Source: Paenibacillus sp. E222 (GTDB lineage Bacteria > Bacillota > Bacilli > Paenibacillales > Paenibacillaceae). From it: a DNA stretch of 64,000 bases. Below are positions 17,011 to 26,142 of the stretch, in pieces. The notes below the pieces were generated by a model that did no database searches, was not told the origin of the DNA, and saw only the letters and a list, made by a program, of their open reading frames with translations. Position numbers and translations under genes: made by a program. The stretch lies in contig NZ_CP058552.1 of NCBI RefSeq assembly GCF_013401555.1, positions 6,386,001 to 6,450,000 on the forward strand, written 5' to 3'. The stretch's first letter is position 1. Every line of letters starts with the position of its first letter.

Positions 17011-17748
17011 TTAAGCCATACTTGCTGTTGGTCTCACCACGATTTCATTCACATCCACCTCAGCCGGCTGGTTGATCGCGTACAGAATGCTCTGAGCAAT
17101 CGCCGTGGCCGGAATGGTTATGCGCCGATAGTCTTTCATAAACTCGCGTGCTTCAGCATCCGAGATGGATTCGGCAAGTTCGGATTCAGTCACACCTGGT
17201 GATACGAGGGTCACGCGAATATCTGCGCCTACCTCCTGGCGCAAACCCTCCGAGATCGCACGGACAGCGAATTTGGTTGCACAATAAACTGTGGCTGTTG
17301 GGGTCACGGCATAGGCACCAATAGAGGCGATATTAATAAACTGGCCGGAACCCTGTTCTTTCATAACCGGCAGCCCCACGGCGATGCCGTGTAGAACACC
17401 CCGAATATTAACATCAATCATACGGTTCCATTCGTCGACTTTTCGCGCTTCAAGGCGCGATAACGGCATGACTCCTGCGTTATTAACAATCACATCCAAA
17501 CGTCCATAACGACTGAGCGCAAGCTCTACGATCGTTTGCATCTCTTCCAGCTGTGTAACATCAAGTGCATGATATTCTACAGAACCACCTTCCGAACGAA
17601 TGGAGGACGCCAGCGCCTCCAGACGATCCACTCGTCTTGCACCAATGACAACATGTGCACCATGCTCTGCCAACAGACGCGCCGTTGCCTCCCCAATTCC
17701 GCTGCTTGCACCCGTAATCACAATGACTTTTCCTTTTACATTAGACAT
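17011..17748 (-). CDS. Short-chain dehydrogenase/reductase
   Basis: A 245-residue classical SDR: TGASSGIGEATARLL (TGxxxGxG cofactor loop), NNAGVMP, an IASIGAY serine and a YCATKF active-site Tyr-x-x-x-Lys. It is an NAD(P)-dependent oxidoreductase of unknown substrate, similar to YdaD/YusZ-type enzymes. The ATG at 17748 has GGGGAGAG about 8 nt upstream; the ATG at 17766 lacks one. It follows the Atu4866-family gene by 26 nt and both are divergent from an AraC regulator, which probably controls them. Confidence 0.9.
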   Translation of the reverse strand: MSNVKGKVIVITGASSGIGEATARLLAEHGAHVVIGARRVDRLEALASSIRSEGGSVEYHALDVTQLEEMQTIVELALSRYGRLDVIVNNAGVMPLSRLEARKVDEWNRMIDVNIRGVLHGIAVGLPVMKEQGSGQFINIASIGAYAVTPTATVYCATKFAVRAISEGLRQEVGADIRVTLVSPGVTESELAESISDAEAREFMKDYRRITIPATAIAQSILYAINQPAEVDVNEIVVRPTASMA

Positions 17749-17774
17749 TTTGATTTCTCTCCCCATTCAATATT

Positions 17775-18017
17775 TTATTGTGCACTTTCTCTGTACAGCA
17801 CCATGCCCGCATGGTAAAGCACACCGTCCTTAAAATCTCCATCTGCGGTAAAGCCGGTATCATCCACATATTCAATATGGTCTCCATCGACTACGTACCG
17901 ACCTTGATATGCACTTTGCCTATTTCCCCGCGCTTCATCATAGCGACCGTCAGGGAGAAGTTCGTGCTTGATGTAGCCATCCTTCGTCACCCACATTCCA
18001 ACATACGGGTGCTTCAC
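17775..18017 (-). CDS. Atu4866-family small protein
   Basis: An 80-residue protein beginning KHPYVGMWVTKDGYIKHELL with GRYDEARGNRQSAYQGRY and DDTGFTADGDF, matching the compact beta-barrel Atu4866 family. The family often sits beside SDR genes and AraC regulators; its biochemical role is unknown. I take a GTG at 18017 (10 nt after GGGAG), which gives the family's usual length. A GTG at 18062 would add 15 residues but directly touches AAAGGA. Confidence 0.8.
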   Translation of the reverse strand: MKHPYVGMWVTKDGYIKHELLPDGRYDEARGNRQSAYQGRYVVDGDHIEYVDDTGFTADGDFKDGVLYHAGMVLYRESAQ

Positions 18018-18214
18018 TTCTTGTTTTCTCCCGATGTTTTGCCTGCCATATTTCCAGGACACTCCTTTCTGTTTCCAACAGATTCAATTGCTTATCTTCA
18101 TTATGTAAGGGATCAGTCTATGTGCGATAGAAGAATCCCACAGTATTCTTGCCTATTCGTCCAGCACATTCTAAAATGGTTAAACAAGTACGAGGAAAGG
18201 AGGGCCTGCAATCC

Positions 18215-19147
18215 ATGTTTTCGAAATTGGAACAGAATACAGCTATTATTCAGCAGCAGCAGGAATTGGCTCGCTTAATCGGCCGATTCACCCACGAAGA
18301 CGGGGTTCATCTAACAGCAATTCCTTCGCTTGCTTTGATCCGTGCTTCCCAGATTTCAGAGCCTATTCATACCGTGCACGAACCCGCCCTCTGCATTGTA
18401 GCCCAAGGGTCCAAACTGGTTATTCTCGGGCAGGAGAGCTACACCTATGACTCTTCACAGTATTTGGTCGCTTCCATAAATTTGCCTATTTCAGGGCAAG
18501 TTGTACAGGCCACGACAGAACATCCCTATCTCTGCCTGCGACTTGATTTCAATTCAGGGCAAGTTTTTGATCTTATTCAAGATTCTCCCTCTACGCAAAA
18601 TAAACCCGACAATTCAACACGTCGCGGGTTGTTTGTAAGTTCAACCAAGCCTCCACTTCTGGAAGCCGTAATCCGATTGGTCAGATTGCTGGATACAGCT
18701 GAAGACATTCCTGTACTTGCACCGCTTATCATCCGCGAGATTCTATATCGCCTGATACAGGATGAACACGGACATTCCATTAGGCAGTTTGCAATTCAGA
18801 ACAGTCACGCACAGCATATCGCTCAGGTCATTGAAGTGATTCAATCAGAATACGCCCAACCGCTGCGAATCGAGCAATTGGCTTCTATGATCAACATGAG
18901 CACATCCTCCTTGCATTATCATTTCAAGGCCATTACCGCCATGAGTCCACTGCAATATCAAAAACAGATTCGATTGCAGGAGGCCCGGCGAATGCTGCTT
19001 GCAGGTTCAACCGATGCAGCCGATGCTGCATTCCAGGTTGGTTACGAGAGTCCTTCCCAATTCAGTCGGGAGTACGCCCGCATGTATGGCCTTCCTCCCA
19101 AAAGTGATATCAAACGCCTTCGCCAGACACTCCATATCGAGTGCTAA
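18215..19147 (+). CDS. AraC-family regulator (AraC_N type)
   Basis: A 310-residue regulator with an N-terminal AraC_N cupin-like domain (EPALCIVAQGSKLVILGQES, YLVASINLPISGQVVQATTE; about 45-170). The C-terminal double HTH (about 205-300) includes IEQLASMINMSTSSLHYHFK and AFQVGYESPSQFSREYARMYG. It is transcribed divergently from the Atu4866/SDR pair, the usual arrangement for local control of an oxidoreductase operon. The ATG at 18215 is 10-12 nt from GGAGGG; other in-frame ATGs upstream have poorer sites. Confidence 0.88.
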   Translation: MFSKLEQNTAIIQQQQELARLIGRFTHEDGVHLTAIPSLALIRASQISEPIHTVHEPALCIVAQGSKLVILGQESYTYDSSQYLVASINLPISGQVVQATTEHPYLCLRLDFNSGQVFDLIQDSPSTQNKPDNSTRRGLFVSSTKPPLLEAVIRLVRLLDTAEDIPVLAPLIIREILYRLIQDEHGHSIRQFAIQNSHAQHIAQVIEVIQSEYAQPLRIEQLASMINMSTSSLHYHFKAITAMSPLQYQKQIRLQEARRMLLAGSTDAADAAFQVGYESPSQFSREYARMYGLPPKSDIKRLRQTLHIEC

Positions 19148-19198
19148 CTTTAAGTAAAAATGAAGCTGTCTCAAAAGGAATTCCGCCTTGCTCCAAGC

Positions 19199-19391
19199 GC
19201 TAACGAACCTACTGCACCTTAAAAGGCGGATCATCAATGCTTACAAGATTTAACGAACCTCCGTAACGCTATTTCATCATAAAACGTGTCAAAACCTAAA
19301 AAATCGACCGAATCGACGAAATAACGTCTCTGTGATTCCTTAGATCTCAGATCTGGGCATATGGAAGCGAATAGCGTGTCTCAGGTTCATT
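19199..19391. repeat. MITE-like imperfect inverted repeat
   Basis: In this gene-free stretch, 23 nt at 19252-19274 (starting AACGAACCTCCG, ending ACGCTATTT) recur as an imperfect inverted copy at 19369-19391 (18 of 23 matching). They enclose about 95 bp. A further word GCTAACGAACCTACTGCACC at 19199-19218 recurs inverted near 51.4 kb. The structure resembles a small non-autonomous or interspersed intergenic repeat; no transposase is present and no target-site duplication could be confirmed. The flanks, 19148-19198 and 19392-19478, show nothing else. Confidence 0.55.
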
Positions 19392-19478
19392 CAAACAAAA
19401 TAACACGACCAAGGGATGTTCCTGTCATATTCATGACTTATGGGACATCCCCTTTTGGTTCCGCTGAGCATGCAGCGT

Positions 19479-19916
19479 TCAAGAGAAGATGTTCTTTTTT
19501 TCAAAAACAGACATCTGTTTCTCCCCGGTAATCGGGCACTCATCCGGAAACATGCTTCGCTTCTCCATCTTCTCATCGATAAAATCGACGATCTGCTGCA
19601 AGGAGACAATCTGCGCTTCAATCTTCTTCCGATGGTTTAACAGCATATCACGCTCATCCGGGAAATCTTCCAGGTCCGAATCCACCGACATCTGTAGATA
19701 AGGCTTCATCTCCTCCAGAGACATACCTGTTTTTTTCAAACAAGTAATAAGCTTCATCGTCTGAATATCCTCCGGACGGTATACCCGATGGCGATTGGCC
19801 TTGCGTTCAGCTCGGGGAAGAAGTCCTATCTTCTCATAATAACGAATCGTATCTTCCGATAATCCGGCTTGTTCTGACGTCTCTTTAATAGAGAACACTA
19901 CAGGATCATTCATCAT
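19479..19916 (-). CDS. MerR-family transcriptional regulator
   Basis: A 145-residue MerR regulator: FSIKETSEQAGLSEDTIRYYEKIGLLPRAERKANRHRVYRPEDI (winged helix) and a coiled-coil dimerisation helix (about 85-115). The C-terminal tail carries a CPITGEK cysteine, and the family (AdhR/YfmP-like) often senses aldehydes or oxidised thiols. GGAGG lies 6 nt before the ATG at 19916. It is divergent from an SDR gene and both promoters carry MerR-type dyads, so it should control itself and the SDR. Confidence 0.9.
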   Translation of the reverse strand: MMNDPVVFSIKETSEQAGLSEDTIRYYEKIGLLPRAERKANRHRVYRPEDIQTMKLITCLKKTGMSLEEMKPYLQMSVDSDLEDFPDERDMLLNHRKKIEAQIVSLQQIVDFIDEKMEKRSMFPDECPITGEKQMSVFEKKNIFS

Positions 19917-19946
19917 CGTTGACCTCCTCCGCATTCATTAAATTCT

Positions 19947-19977
19947 ATCTTACAACTTGGAGTCAGCTCCAAGTCAA
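19947..19977 (-). promoter_or_regulatory. MerR-type promoter of the merR gene
   Basis: On the minus strand TTGACT and TAAGAT are separated by 19 bp. The spacer holds the dyad CTTGGAG-xxxx-CTCCAAG. The overlong spacer with a central dyad is the hallmark of MerR-controlled promoters. Confidence 0.8.
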
Positions 19978-20036
19978 GGTGTGATGAGTTCCAACATTCC
20001 ACTACTCAAAAATTAAAATTTAAGCCAACAGTTCGC

Positions 20037-20067
20037 TTGACTTGGAGTCGACTCCAAATTATAGAAT
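20037..20067 (+). promoter_or_regulatory. MerR-type promoter of the SDR gene
   Basis: TTGACT and TAGAAT are separated by 19 bp containing TTGGAGTCGACTCCAA, nearly the same dyad as in the divergent merR promoter. Confidence 0.85.
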
Positions 20068-20120
20068 GAGCGCATTAGACAGATTGGCTCTGTCATCCCA
20101 TTCACTCAGGAGGTATTTAT

Positions 20121-21005
20121 ATGAATTCAAACTATATACGTCGTACAGCTTTAATTACAGGATCAACTTCGGGAATCGGTCTTGAACTGACTCGCATCTT
20201 GTTAGCCGAAGGCTGGGAAGTTATCGGCCTTAACCGTTCTGCTTTTCCAAAGGAGGACAGTGATATTCAGGACGGACTGCGCTCCGGCCAGCTCCGTTGG
20301 GTTCAAGCTAATCTTACTCAGTACGATAGTCTGAGAAAAGCACTCAACCAGATTAAATCCGAAACGGATACCATAGATGTATTGTTTAATAATGCCGGGG
20401 GGAGCGGTAACGATCTCCGTTTGTCCGATCAGGGGCATGAAATGCATTTTGAACTGCAGACGGTGGTGCCGTACATCATTTATATGGAACTACAGGATCT
20501 TCTTCACAAAAGCACCTTGAAAACCGTTATTAATACATCCACCAGTGCGTTTAATATGGTCAAACAGTTTAACCTGGACATTCTGGAACATCCAGCCGAG
20601 TTCAAAAAGCTCTTCGGTCCTTATGCCGTCTCGAAGCTGGCACTGTCCTTGTGGACACGCGAAGCTGCTGCTTCCCCTGCGGCTAAGGGAATCCGGTTAC
20701 TCAGCGTGGACCCTGGAGGCAACAATACACTCAGAGGTAACAAAACATCCGGACTGCCCTTTTACATCAAACCAATCATGAAGCTGTTCTTCCCACATCC
20801 AAGTCACGGAGCTTCTCTGCTTTATAACGCTGCCATTGCGCAAACCAAGCTTACATCCGGTACTTTCTTGATGAAAAACAAACCCACCCATCTTCGTTTT
20901 ACGGATCAAGGCTCAGCCATTCTGAACAGAGTACATGACATTTATGAGCATGAATTTATGCAGCTTGACTCCAAAACCGATCCAGTAAGCAAAAAAAGGA
21001 TCTGA
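20121..21005 (+). CDS. SDR-family NAD(P)-dependent oxidoreductase
   Basis: A 294-residue short-chain dehydrogenase: ALITGSTSGIGLELTRIL cofactor loop, LFNNAGG, INTSTSAF and the active-site Y-A-V-S-K (PYAVSKLALSLW). The size and C-terminal half resemble retinol-dehydrogenase-like SDRs. The substrate is unknown, but control by the divergent MerR regulator suggests a role in detoxifying a reactive carbonyl or similar stress. AGGAGG precedes the ATG. A strong terminator follows. Confidence 0.9.
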   Translation: MNSNYIRRTALITGSTSGIGLELTRILLAEGWEVIGLNRSAFPKEDSDIQDGLRSGQLRWVQANLTQYDSLRKALNQIKSETDTIDVLFNNAGGSGNDLRLSDQGHEMHFELQTVVPYIIYMELQDLLHKSTLKTVINTSTSAFNMVKQFNLDILEHPAEFKKLFGPYAVSKLALSLWTREAAASPAAKGIRLLSVDPGGNNTLRGNKTSGLPFYIKPIMKLFFPHPSHGASLLYNAAIAQTKLTSGTFLMKNKPTHLRFTDQGSAILNRVHDIYEHEFMQLDSKTDPVSKKRI

Positions 21006-21025
21006 GCTTTCTTCTGTATTTATCC

Positions 21026-21063
21026 AAAAAGACGGGACCGAGCGTATCGGTCACGTCTTTTTG
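21026..21063 (+). terminator. Terminator after the SDR gene, probably bidirectional
   Basis: AAAAAGACGggACCG pairs with CGGTcaCGTCTTTTT around a 7-nt loop, between convergent genes. Confidence 0.92.
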
Positions 21064-21115
21064 CTGTTCCTTTGAATTCATTTAATCCGTTGATTTATGG
21101 TATCCAGCACCATCC

Positions 21116-22510
21116 CTATTGTATCCTGGCGACCGGAGGTACTTCATACTCCCTTTTCAGCATCGATGGTTTCGGCGCAAACATTCTCAGTACCAAATTG
21201 AATTCTCCTGGCGGTGCGGGAAGCCAATTCGACTCTTTCCCTTCAGGAGCAGATGGCTGGATATAAATGTCCAATGAACCGTCAGGGTTGTACAGCAAAC
21301 CTTTCGTCAAATCCCCAATCGAATATCTGCGAATGGCATTATCGACCAGATAAAAATCCGAGCCATACAGGGTGAGAGACCAAAATCCGGTCACCTGTGG
21401 AAGATCATTCGGGTTAAAATGCAACACATAACGCTGCTTGCCTTGCAGCTTTTCCCCATTTTGATCAACAAATGCACGTGCATATAGCTCTTCCTGCGGG
21501 ACATTGGCGCCCAAACCGGAATACGCAACGACAGCTCGCAGCAGAAATTGGTTGCCATAGGTTCCAATATTATGGCCGATATACCATCCATTGGTGGTCG
21601 GGATCGATTGGACTGAATTCGTAATGATACCCTGCGCATCTTTTGCGGCACGCAGTAGTCCGGCTTTCGTGGCAGCATTCAGATCAGCTGGTTCAAACCC
21701 CTTGGCAGGATCAATGCCAACTAGCTTGAACTGATCCAGCAGAACTGCATCACAGGCAGGCGGAGGGTTTTGCCGAATCTGCTCCGTCATGATTTTATAA
21801 AAAGCTAACGGATCGTTCTTCATGGAAGACATCTGATTCAAAGACGAATCGTCTGTTATGCCACTGGAAGGATTACGGGTTGGTGCTGAGAGGGTGAATT
21901 GTTTCTCGAAAGCAGCTGCACGGTTCAGATCCTCTTCTCCATTCACTTGCACACGTCCGAGCAGCCAAACGATTGGCGTTGGCGTTTGGATAGATGTTTT
22001 GGTTACATTACTGCTTCCAGCCGGCCCAACGATGGTAAATTGCTCTGCCTTGTTTTTGGTCGTACGATTGGACACATTCCTGAACGTATTGGTGTACGCA
22101 TCAAGCATTTGGACGGTGTAATAACGGTCATCCGTATTAGCTGGAACGTTCAGGACCACTGAACCTTTGGAGAGATCCAGCCAGGCACTAAAATAAAGCG
22201 TATTGCTATTAGGAGTTACAATATCGTGATATTGGGGAGAAGCCAGCTTGCTGGAATAATAAAACTGATTGAGCGGAGCCCTTGTTTTCAGAGCCATCTG
22301 TCTCGTTTGTTCCATAACTACCAGCGGATAGCCGTATATGTAAGCCTGAACCCCAAGCGAATAAGCCAACTGCTCCTGAGAAGAAGCTGCTTTGTCTTTC
22401 TTTATGTAATCTGGACTGGCCTGAACCTCCATTGACCTCGCGGCGATCGAAGTGGATACAATCCCAACGATGAAACAGATGTAAAGCAATAACCTGAAAC
22501 GTTTATGCAT
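21116..22510 (-). CDS. Secreted DUF1254/DUF1214 protein
   Basis: A 464-residue protein with a Sec signal peptide ([20 protein letters not shown]..., cleavage probably after about residue 30). A DUF1254 domain follows ([41 protein letters not shown]) and then a C-terminal DUF1214 domain ([39 protein letters not shown]). The fold is known across bacteria but the enzymatic role is unclear. AGGTGGTGA is 8 nt before the ATG at 22510; the reading frame extends four codons further without a better start. It is divergent from the oxalate decarboxylase gene. Confidence 0.88.
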   Translation of the reverse strand: MHKRFRLLLYICFIVGIVSTSIAARSMEVQASPDYIKKDKAASSQEQLAYSLGVQAYIYGYPLVVMEQTRQMALKTRAPLNQFYYSSKLASPQYHDIVTPNSNTLYFSAWLDLSKGSVVLNVPANTDDRYYTVQMLDAYTNTFRNVSNRTTKNKAEQFTIVGPAGSSNVTKTSIQTPTPIVWLLGRVQVNGEEDLNRAAAFEKQFTLSAPTRNPSSGITDDSSLNQMSSMKNDPLAFYKIMTEQIRQNPPPACDAVLLDQFKLVGIDPAKGFEPADLNAATKAGLLRAAKDAQGIITNSVQSIPTTNGWYIGHNIGTYGNQFLLRAVVAYSGLGANVPQEELYARAFVDQNGEKLQGKQRYVLHFNPNDLPQVTGFWSLTLYGSDFYLVDNAIRRYSIGDLTKGLLYNPDGSLDIYIQPSAPEGKESNWLPAPPGEFNLVLRMFAPKPSMLKREYEVPPVARIQ

Positions 22511-22670
22511 TCCACTCACCACCTATCATGAATTTTCACGTTATTTTCCACCTCATTACCGCAGATTATTCCAATTCCCCGTCCCTCATAATTGCCAGGC
22601 TCTGGTTCATAATCTTTCACTATACCGACATCTGTCATGGGATGAAGTGATGAACTGGAGGAATCCGCAT

Positions 22671-23831
22671 ATGAAAAATGAAAACAACACTGGCAAGCCA
22701 TTAATTATACCGCAGCCAATACGAAAAGACGGTGCCGGAGGACCCGATCTGGGACCTCGGGATGTAATGAGAGATATACAAAATCCGGATATGCTGGTGC
22801 CTCCGATAACCGACAACGGTTTATTACCCAACCTAAGAATGTCTTTTTCCGATACACACATGCAGTTAAACCATGGCGGTTGGTCCCGCGAAATTACGGT
22901 ACGGGATCTGCCCATCGCTACAACACTGGCTGGTGTGAATATGAGTCTTACACCTGGAGGCGTACGGGAGCTGCACTGGCATCAGCAATCGGAATGGGCT
23001 TATATGATCTGGGGTACAGCACGGATCACGTCCGTGGATCAGCAAGGTCGTAATTTTATTGCAGATGTTGGACCGGGAGATCTGTGGTTTTTCCCAAAAG
23101 GTCTGCCTCATTCCATTCAGGGTTTGGAGGATGGGTGTGAGTTTTTGCTTGTATTTGATGACGGGTCCTTCTCTGATCTGAATACATTATCCATCTCGGA
23201 TTGGTTTGCGCATACGCCACCAGAAGTGTTATCCGTCAATTTTGGCGTACCTGAATCCGCATTCCACTCCATGCCAACAGAACAGGTTTACATTTTTCAG
23301 GATCAGGTCCCTGGTTCCGTCGCAAGCCAGGAAGTGCAGTCCCCCTATGGCACCGTTCCGCTCTCCTTCAAACACCGGCTGTTAGCCCAGAAACCGATCA
23401 TTACACCAGGAGGCAGTGTGCGCATTGTGGACTCTACCAATTTCCCGATCTCTACAACCGTTGCCGCAGCACTCGTCGAAATCAAGCCTGGAGGCATGCG
23501 CGAGCTTCACTGGCATCCCAATGCGGATGAATGGCAATACTATTTGACTGGGCAAGGAAGAATGACGGTATTTGGAGGAAATGGTGTCGCGCGCACTTTT
23601 GACTATCGGGCGGGAGATGTTGGATACGTACCTGTAGCCATGGGGCATTATATTCAGAATACGGGCACCGATACGTTATGGTTTTTGGAGATGTTTAGAA
23701 GTGATCGCTTTGAGGATATCTCCCTGAATCAATGGATGGCATTAACCCCGGAAGATCTGGTGCGTGACAACCTGAACGCTTCCCCCGAACTGCTTCATGC
23801 ACTGCGTAAAGAAAAATGGCCTGTCGTTTAG
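22671..23831 (+). CDS. Bicupin oxalate decarboxylase (OxdC family)
   Basis: A 386-residue bicupin closely matching Bacillus OxdC, which converts oxalate to formate and CO2 at manganese sites. The N-terminal site has R99, H102, H104, E108 and H147; the C-terminal site has H280, H282, E287, H326 and E340. All correspond to OxdC ligands with a constant offset of 7. The N-terminal active-site lid, S-E-N-S-T in OxdC, reads S-D-L-N-T here (168-172), so the catalytic Glu162 is replaced by Asp. GGAGG is 9 nt before the ATG. The zinc alcohol dehydrogenase gene follows after 77 nt without a terminator and may be co-transcribed. Confidence 0.92.
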   Translation: MKNENNTGKPLIIPQPIRKDGAGGPDLGPRDVMRDIQNPDMLVPPITDNGLLPNLRMSFSDTHMQLNHGGWSREITVRDLPIATTLAGVNMSLTPGGVRELHWHQQSEWAYMIWGTARITSVDQQGRNFIADVGPGDLWFFPKGLPHSIQGLEDGCEFLLVFDDGSFSDLNTLSISDWFAHTPPEVLSVNFGVPESAFHSMPTEQVYIFQDQVPGSVASQEVQSPYGTVPLSFKHRLLAQKPIITPGGSVRIVDSTNFPISTTVAAALVEIKPGGMRELHWHPNADEWQYYLTGQGRMTVFGGNGVARTFDYRAGDVGYVPVAMGHYIQNTGTDTLWFLEMFRSDRFEDISLNQWMALTPEDLVRDNLNASPELLHALRKEKWPVV

Positions 23832-23908
23832 TAAAGCTACATCTCTATCAAATAGAGGCTAATCGGGTAAATGTTAAATAATCCCAATCACGAAGGAGGA
23901 ATATGAAG

Positions 23909-25048
23909 ATGAAAGCCGTTACTTTTCAGGGAACCAAGGATATTCAAGTCAAAGAGGTGGACGATCCTCGATTGCAGCAAAAGGATGACATCATCGTGCG
24001 TATTACTTCTACAGCCATATGTGGATCAGATCTGCATATTTATCAGGGAGCTCTGCCAGCCCAGAAGGATTATGTCATCGGCCATGAGCCGATGGGCATT
24101 GTTGAGGAAGTCGGCCCTGAAGTGACGCGAGTAAAAAAAGGAGATCGAGTGGTATTGCCTTTTAACATCTCCTGCGGCGAATGTTTTTATTGCAACCACG
24201 ACATGGAGAGCCAGTGCGATAACTCGAACCGCAATCCGGAGGTTCATACCGGAGGTTATTTTGGCTTCACGGAGCGATACGGCAATTATCCTGGCGGCCA
24301 GGCTGAATTTTTGCGTGTTCCTTATGGGAATTTCATGCCTTTTGTCATTCCCGAATCATGTGAACTGGAGGATGAAGCTCTGTTGTTCCTATCCGATGTG
24401 CTTCCTACTGCGTACTGGAGTGTTGAGAATGCCGGGGTGAAGCCGGGAGACACTGTAACTGTGCTTGGCAGCGGGCCGATTGGTCTGATGGCACAAAAAT
24501 TCGCCTGGATGAAAGGTGCCAAACGAGTCATTGCTGTGGATCGCCTTCCATATCGACTGGACAAAGCCAAACGAATGAATGATTCCGAAGTATTTAATTT
24601 TGAAGATTACGATGATATGGGTGAACATATTCGCGAAATCACCCAAGGCGGAGCGGATGTTGTCATCGACTGTGTAGGCATGGATGGCAAGAAATCCACT
24701 TTGGAGGAAATTGGACAGAAGCTGAAAATCCAAGGCGGTACATTAAGTGCAATTGAGATCGGTATCAAGGCTGTGCGCAAATTCGGGACGATGCAAGTAA
24801 CGGGTGTCTATGGCTCAACCTATAACATGTTCCCCCTAGGTAATCTGTTTGAACGAAACATTAACCTGAGAATGGGACAAGCCCCTGTTATTCACTATAT
24901 GCCGGAGCTTTTCCGCAAAATCACGGCTGACGAATTTGACCCTACCGAGATCATTTCTCACCGCATTGCGCTGGAGAATGCGAAGGAAGCTTATCGGATT
25001 TTCTACGAACACGAAGACGAGTGTACCAAAGTTATACTGAAACCTTGA
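23909..25048 (+). CDS. Zinc-dependent alcohol/formaldehyde dehydrogenase-like (MDR)
   Basis: A 379-residue medium-chain dehydrogenase. The catalytic zinc cysteine is in AICGSDLH, with GHEPMGIVEEVGPEV. The structural zinc ligands are in CGECFYCNHDMESQCD and the Rossmann loop is VTVLGSGPIGLMAQ. The long insert (NRNPEVHTGGYFGFTERYG) is that of the glutathione-independent formaldehyde-dehydrogenase-like subgroup; the substrate is not certain. I chose the second ATG (23909), 9 nt after GGAGG; the first (23903) is only 3 nt away. A terminator follows, so oxalate decarboxylase and this gene probably form a two-gene unit. Confidence 0.88.
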   Translation: MKAVTFQGTKDIQVKEVDDPRLQQKDDIIVRITSTAICGSDLHIYQGALPAQKDYVIGHEPMGIVEEVGPEVTRVKKGDRVVLPFNISCGECFYCNHDMESQCDNSNRNPEVHTGGYFGFTERYGNYPGGQAEFLRVPYGNFMPFVIPESCELEDEALLFLSDVLPTAYWSVENAGVKPGDTVTVLGSGPIGLMAQKFAWMKGAKRVIAVDRLPYRLDKAKRMNDSEVFNFEDYDDMGEHIREITQGGADVVIDCVGMDGKKSTLEEIGQKLKIQGGTLSAIEIGIKAVRKFGTMQVTGVYGSTYNMFPLGNLFERNINLRMGQAPVIHYMPELFRKITADEFDPTEIISHRIALENAKEAYRIFYEHEDECTKVILKP

Positions 25049-25064
25049 GTATGTGACGACGATT

Positions 25065-25109
25065 AAAAGGCAGAGGACCCGTGTAAAGAAGGGAAATCTG
25101 CCTTTTTTT
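25065..25109 (+). terminator. Terminator after the alcohol dehydrogenase gene
   Basis: AAAAGGCAGA pairs with TCTGCCTTTT and is followed by a T-run. Confidence 0.85.
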
Positions 25110-25159
25110 GATTTTATTATTTGCCCACTTCAACAGATTGGTTAAATGATGATGAAGCC

Positions 25160-25945
25160 TTATTTCGCCTTTACCGCCTGAATATATACACTTTCTCCTT
25201 TGAAGCTAACGAGTCTGCCAGACTGCGCCAGTTCAAAATTGAAATACTTCTTAATCACTGATGGCGCGCTCAGCATACTTGCTTCAAGCTCTTTGCTCTC
25301 CGGCTCCGGAAGTCCAGCCCTGTTGCACCAGTCTTCAAATATAAAGTGTTTTTCAAAGGAAACCATCGTTTCCATTCGAAATCCGGCAAGCTCCAACATC
25401 CGAATCCATTCCGTCTTACGCCATGCCCGAACATGACTTCCATCACGCCACTTCTCGATTTCATTGTAAAATTGGTCGTTCTCGTCACGTTCAGGTGCCA
25501 CATTATCAATTAATAACAGTCTGCCACCAGGTTTCATTACTCGAAGCGCCTCTGAGATAAAAGAAGGTACGTCTGGAAAATGGTGTGCAGCAATACGACA
25601 GGTCACCAGGTCAAAGAAATCATCCTCAAAAGGAATGTGTTCAGCATCCCCAGCTATAAAATCCACATTCTGATGCCCATTTCCCCGGATAAAGCGCTCA
25701 GCCACTTGTAACATCTCATCCGTTAGATCCAATGCGATAACCTGCTCCACAAGCGGAGCTAATGCATTAGCAACATGCCCTCCTCCAGTGGCAATATCCA
25801 GCACCTTCATATCAAGGCTCGCTTGAGATGAAGCAACAAGCAAGGCCAGATCATCCCCTTTGGCATGACCGACACTAGTCACGTATTTCTCTGCATTTTT
25901 AGCAAATTGTTTGCGCACTTGTCCTTTAATCTGCTCATTAGACAC
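25160..25945 (-). CDS. Class I SAM-dependent methyltransferase (YcgJ-like)
   Basis: A 261-residue methyltransferase with VLDIATGGGHVANALAP (SAM loop), VIALDLTDEMLQVAERF, FIAGDAEHIPFEDDFFDLVTCRIAAHHFPD and a C-terminal SAM-MT tail. It resembles the UbiE/YcgJ group; the acceptor is unknown. The GTG at 25945 is preceded by AAAGGAGGAGATATC; an ATG eight codons upstream overlaps that site. Overlapping dyads just upstream (25963-25989) probably form its operator. Confidence 0.85.
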   Translation of the reverse strand: MSNEQIKGQVRKQFAKNAEKYVTSVGHAKGDDLALLVASSQASLDMKVLDIATGGGHVANALAPLVEQVIALDLTDEMLQVAERFIRGNGHQNVDFIAGDAEHIPFEDDFFDLVTCRIAAHHFPDVPSFISEALRVMKPGGRLLLIDNVAPERDENDQFYNEIEKWRDGSHVRAWRKTEWIRMLELAGFRMETMVSFEKHFIFEDWCNRAGLPEPESKELEASMLSAPSVIKKYFNFELAQSGRLVSFKGESVYIQAVKAK

Positions 25946-25962
25946 GATATCTCCTCCTTTTC

Positions 25963-25989
25963 GTTTCATTAGATGAAACTGAGTTTCAT
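25963..25989 (-). promoter_or_regulatory. Overlapping GTTTCAT/ATGAAAC operator
   Basis: Three alternating 7-bp half-sites, GTTTCAT-TAG-ATGAAAC-TGA-GTTTCAT, form two overlapping 17-bp dyads 18 nt before the methyltransferase start. The layout suits a TetR-type repressor; no such gene is adjacent. Confidence 0.55.
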
Positions 25990-26035
25990 TAATTTGTTAT
26001 TATTTATCTTATCACAGAATGACCTCTAGCGAAAT

Positions 26036-26074
26036 AAAAAAGCATCTCCCCAGTGGATTTCACTGAGAAGATGC
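26036..26074 (-). terminator. Terminator of the fru operon
   Basis: On the minus strand GCATCTtCTCAGTG pairs with CACTGgGGAGATGC and is followed by TTTTTT. Confidence 0.9.
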
Positions 26075-26142
26075 CATCTTATTTTAAACAAATTATTAGA
26101 TAGAGAATGTTTATAATTTTAAAGAAAACTTTACCCTTTGAC

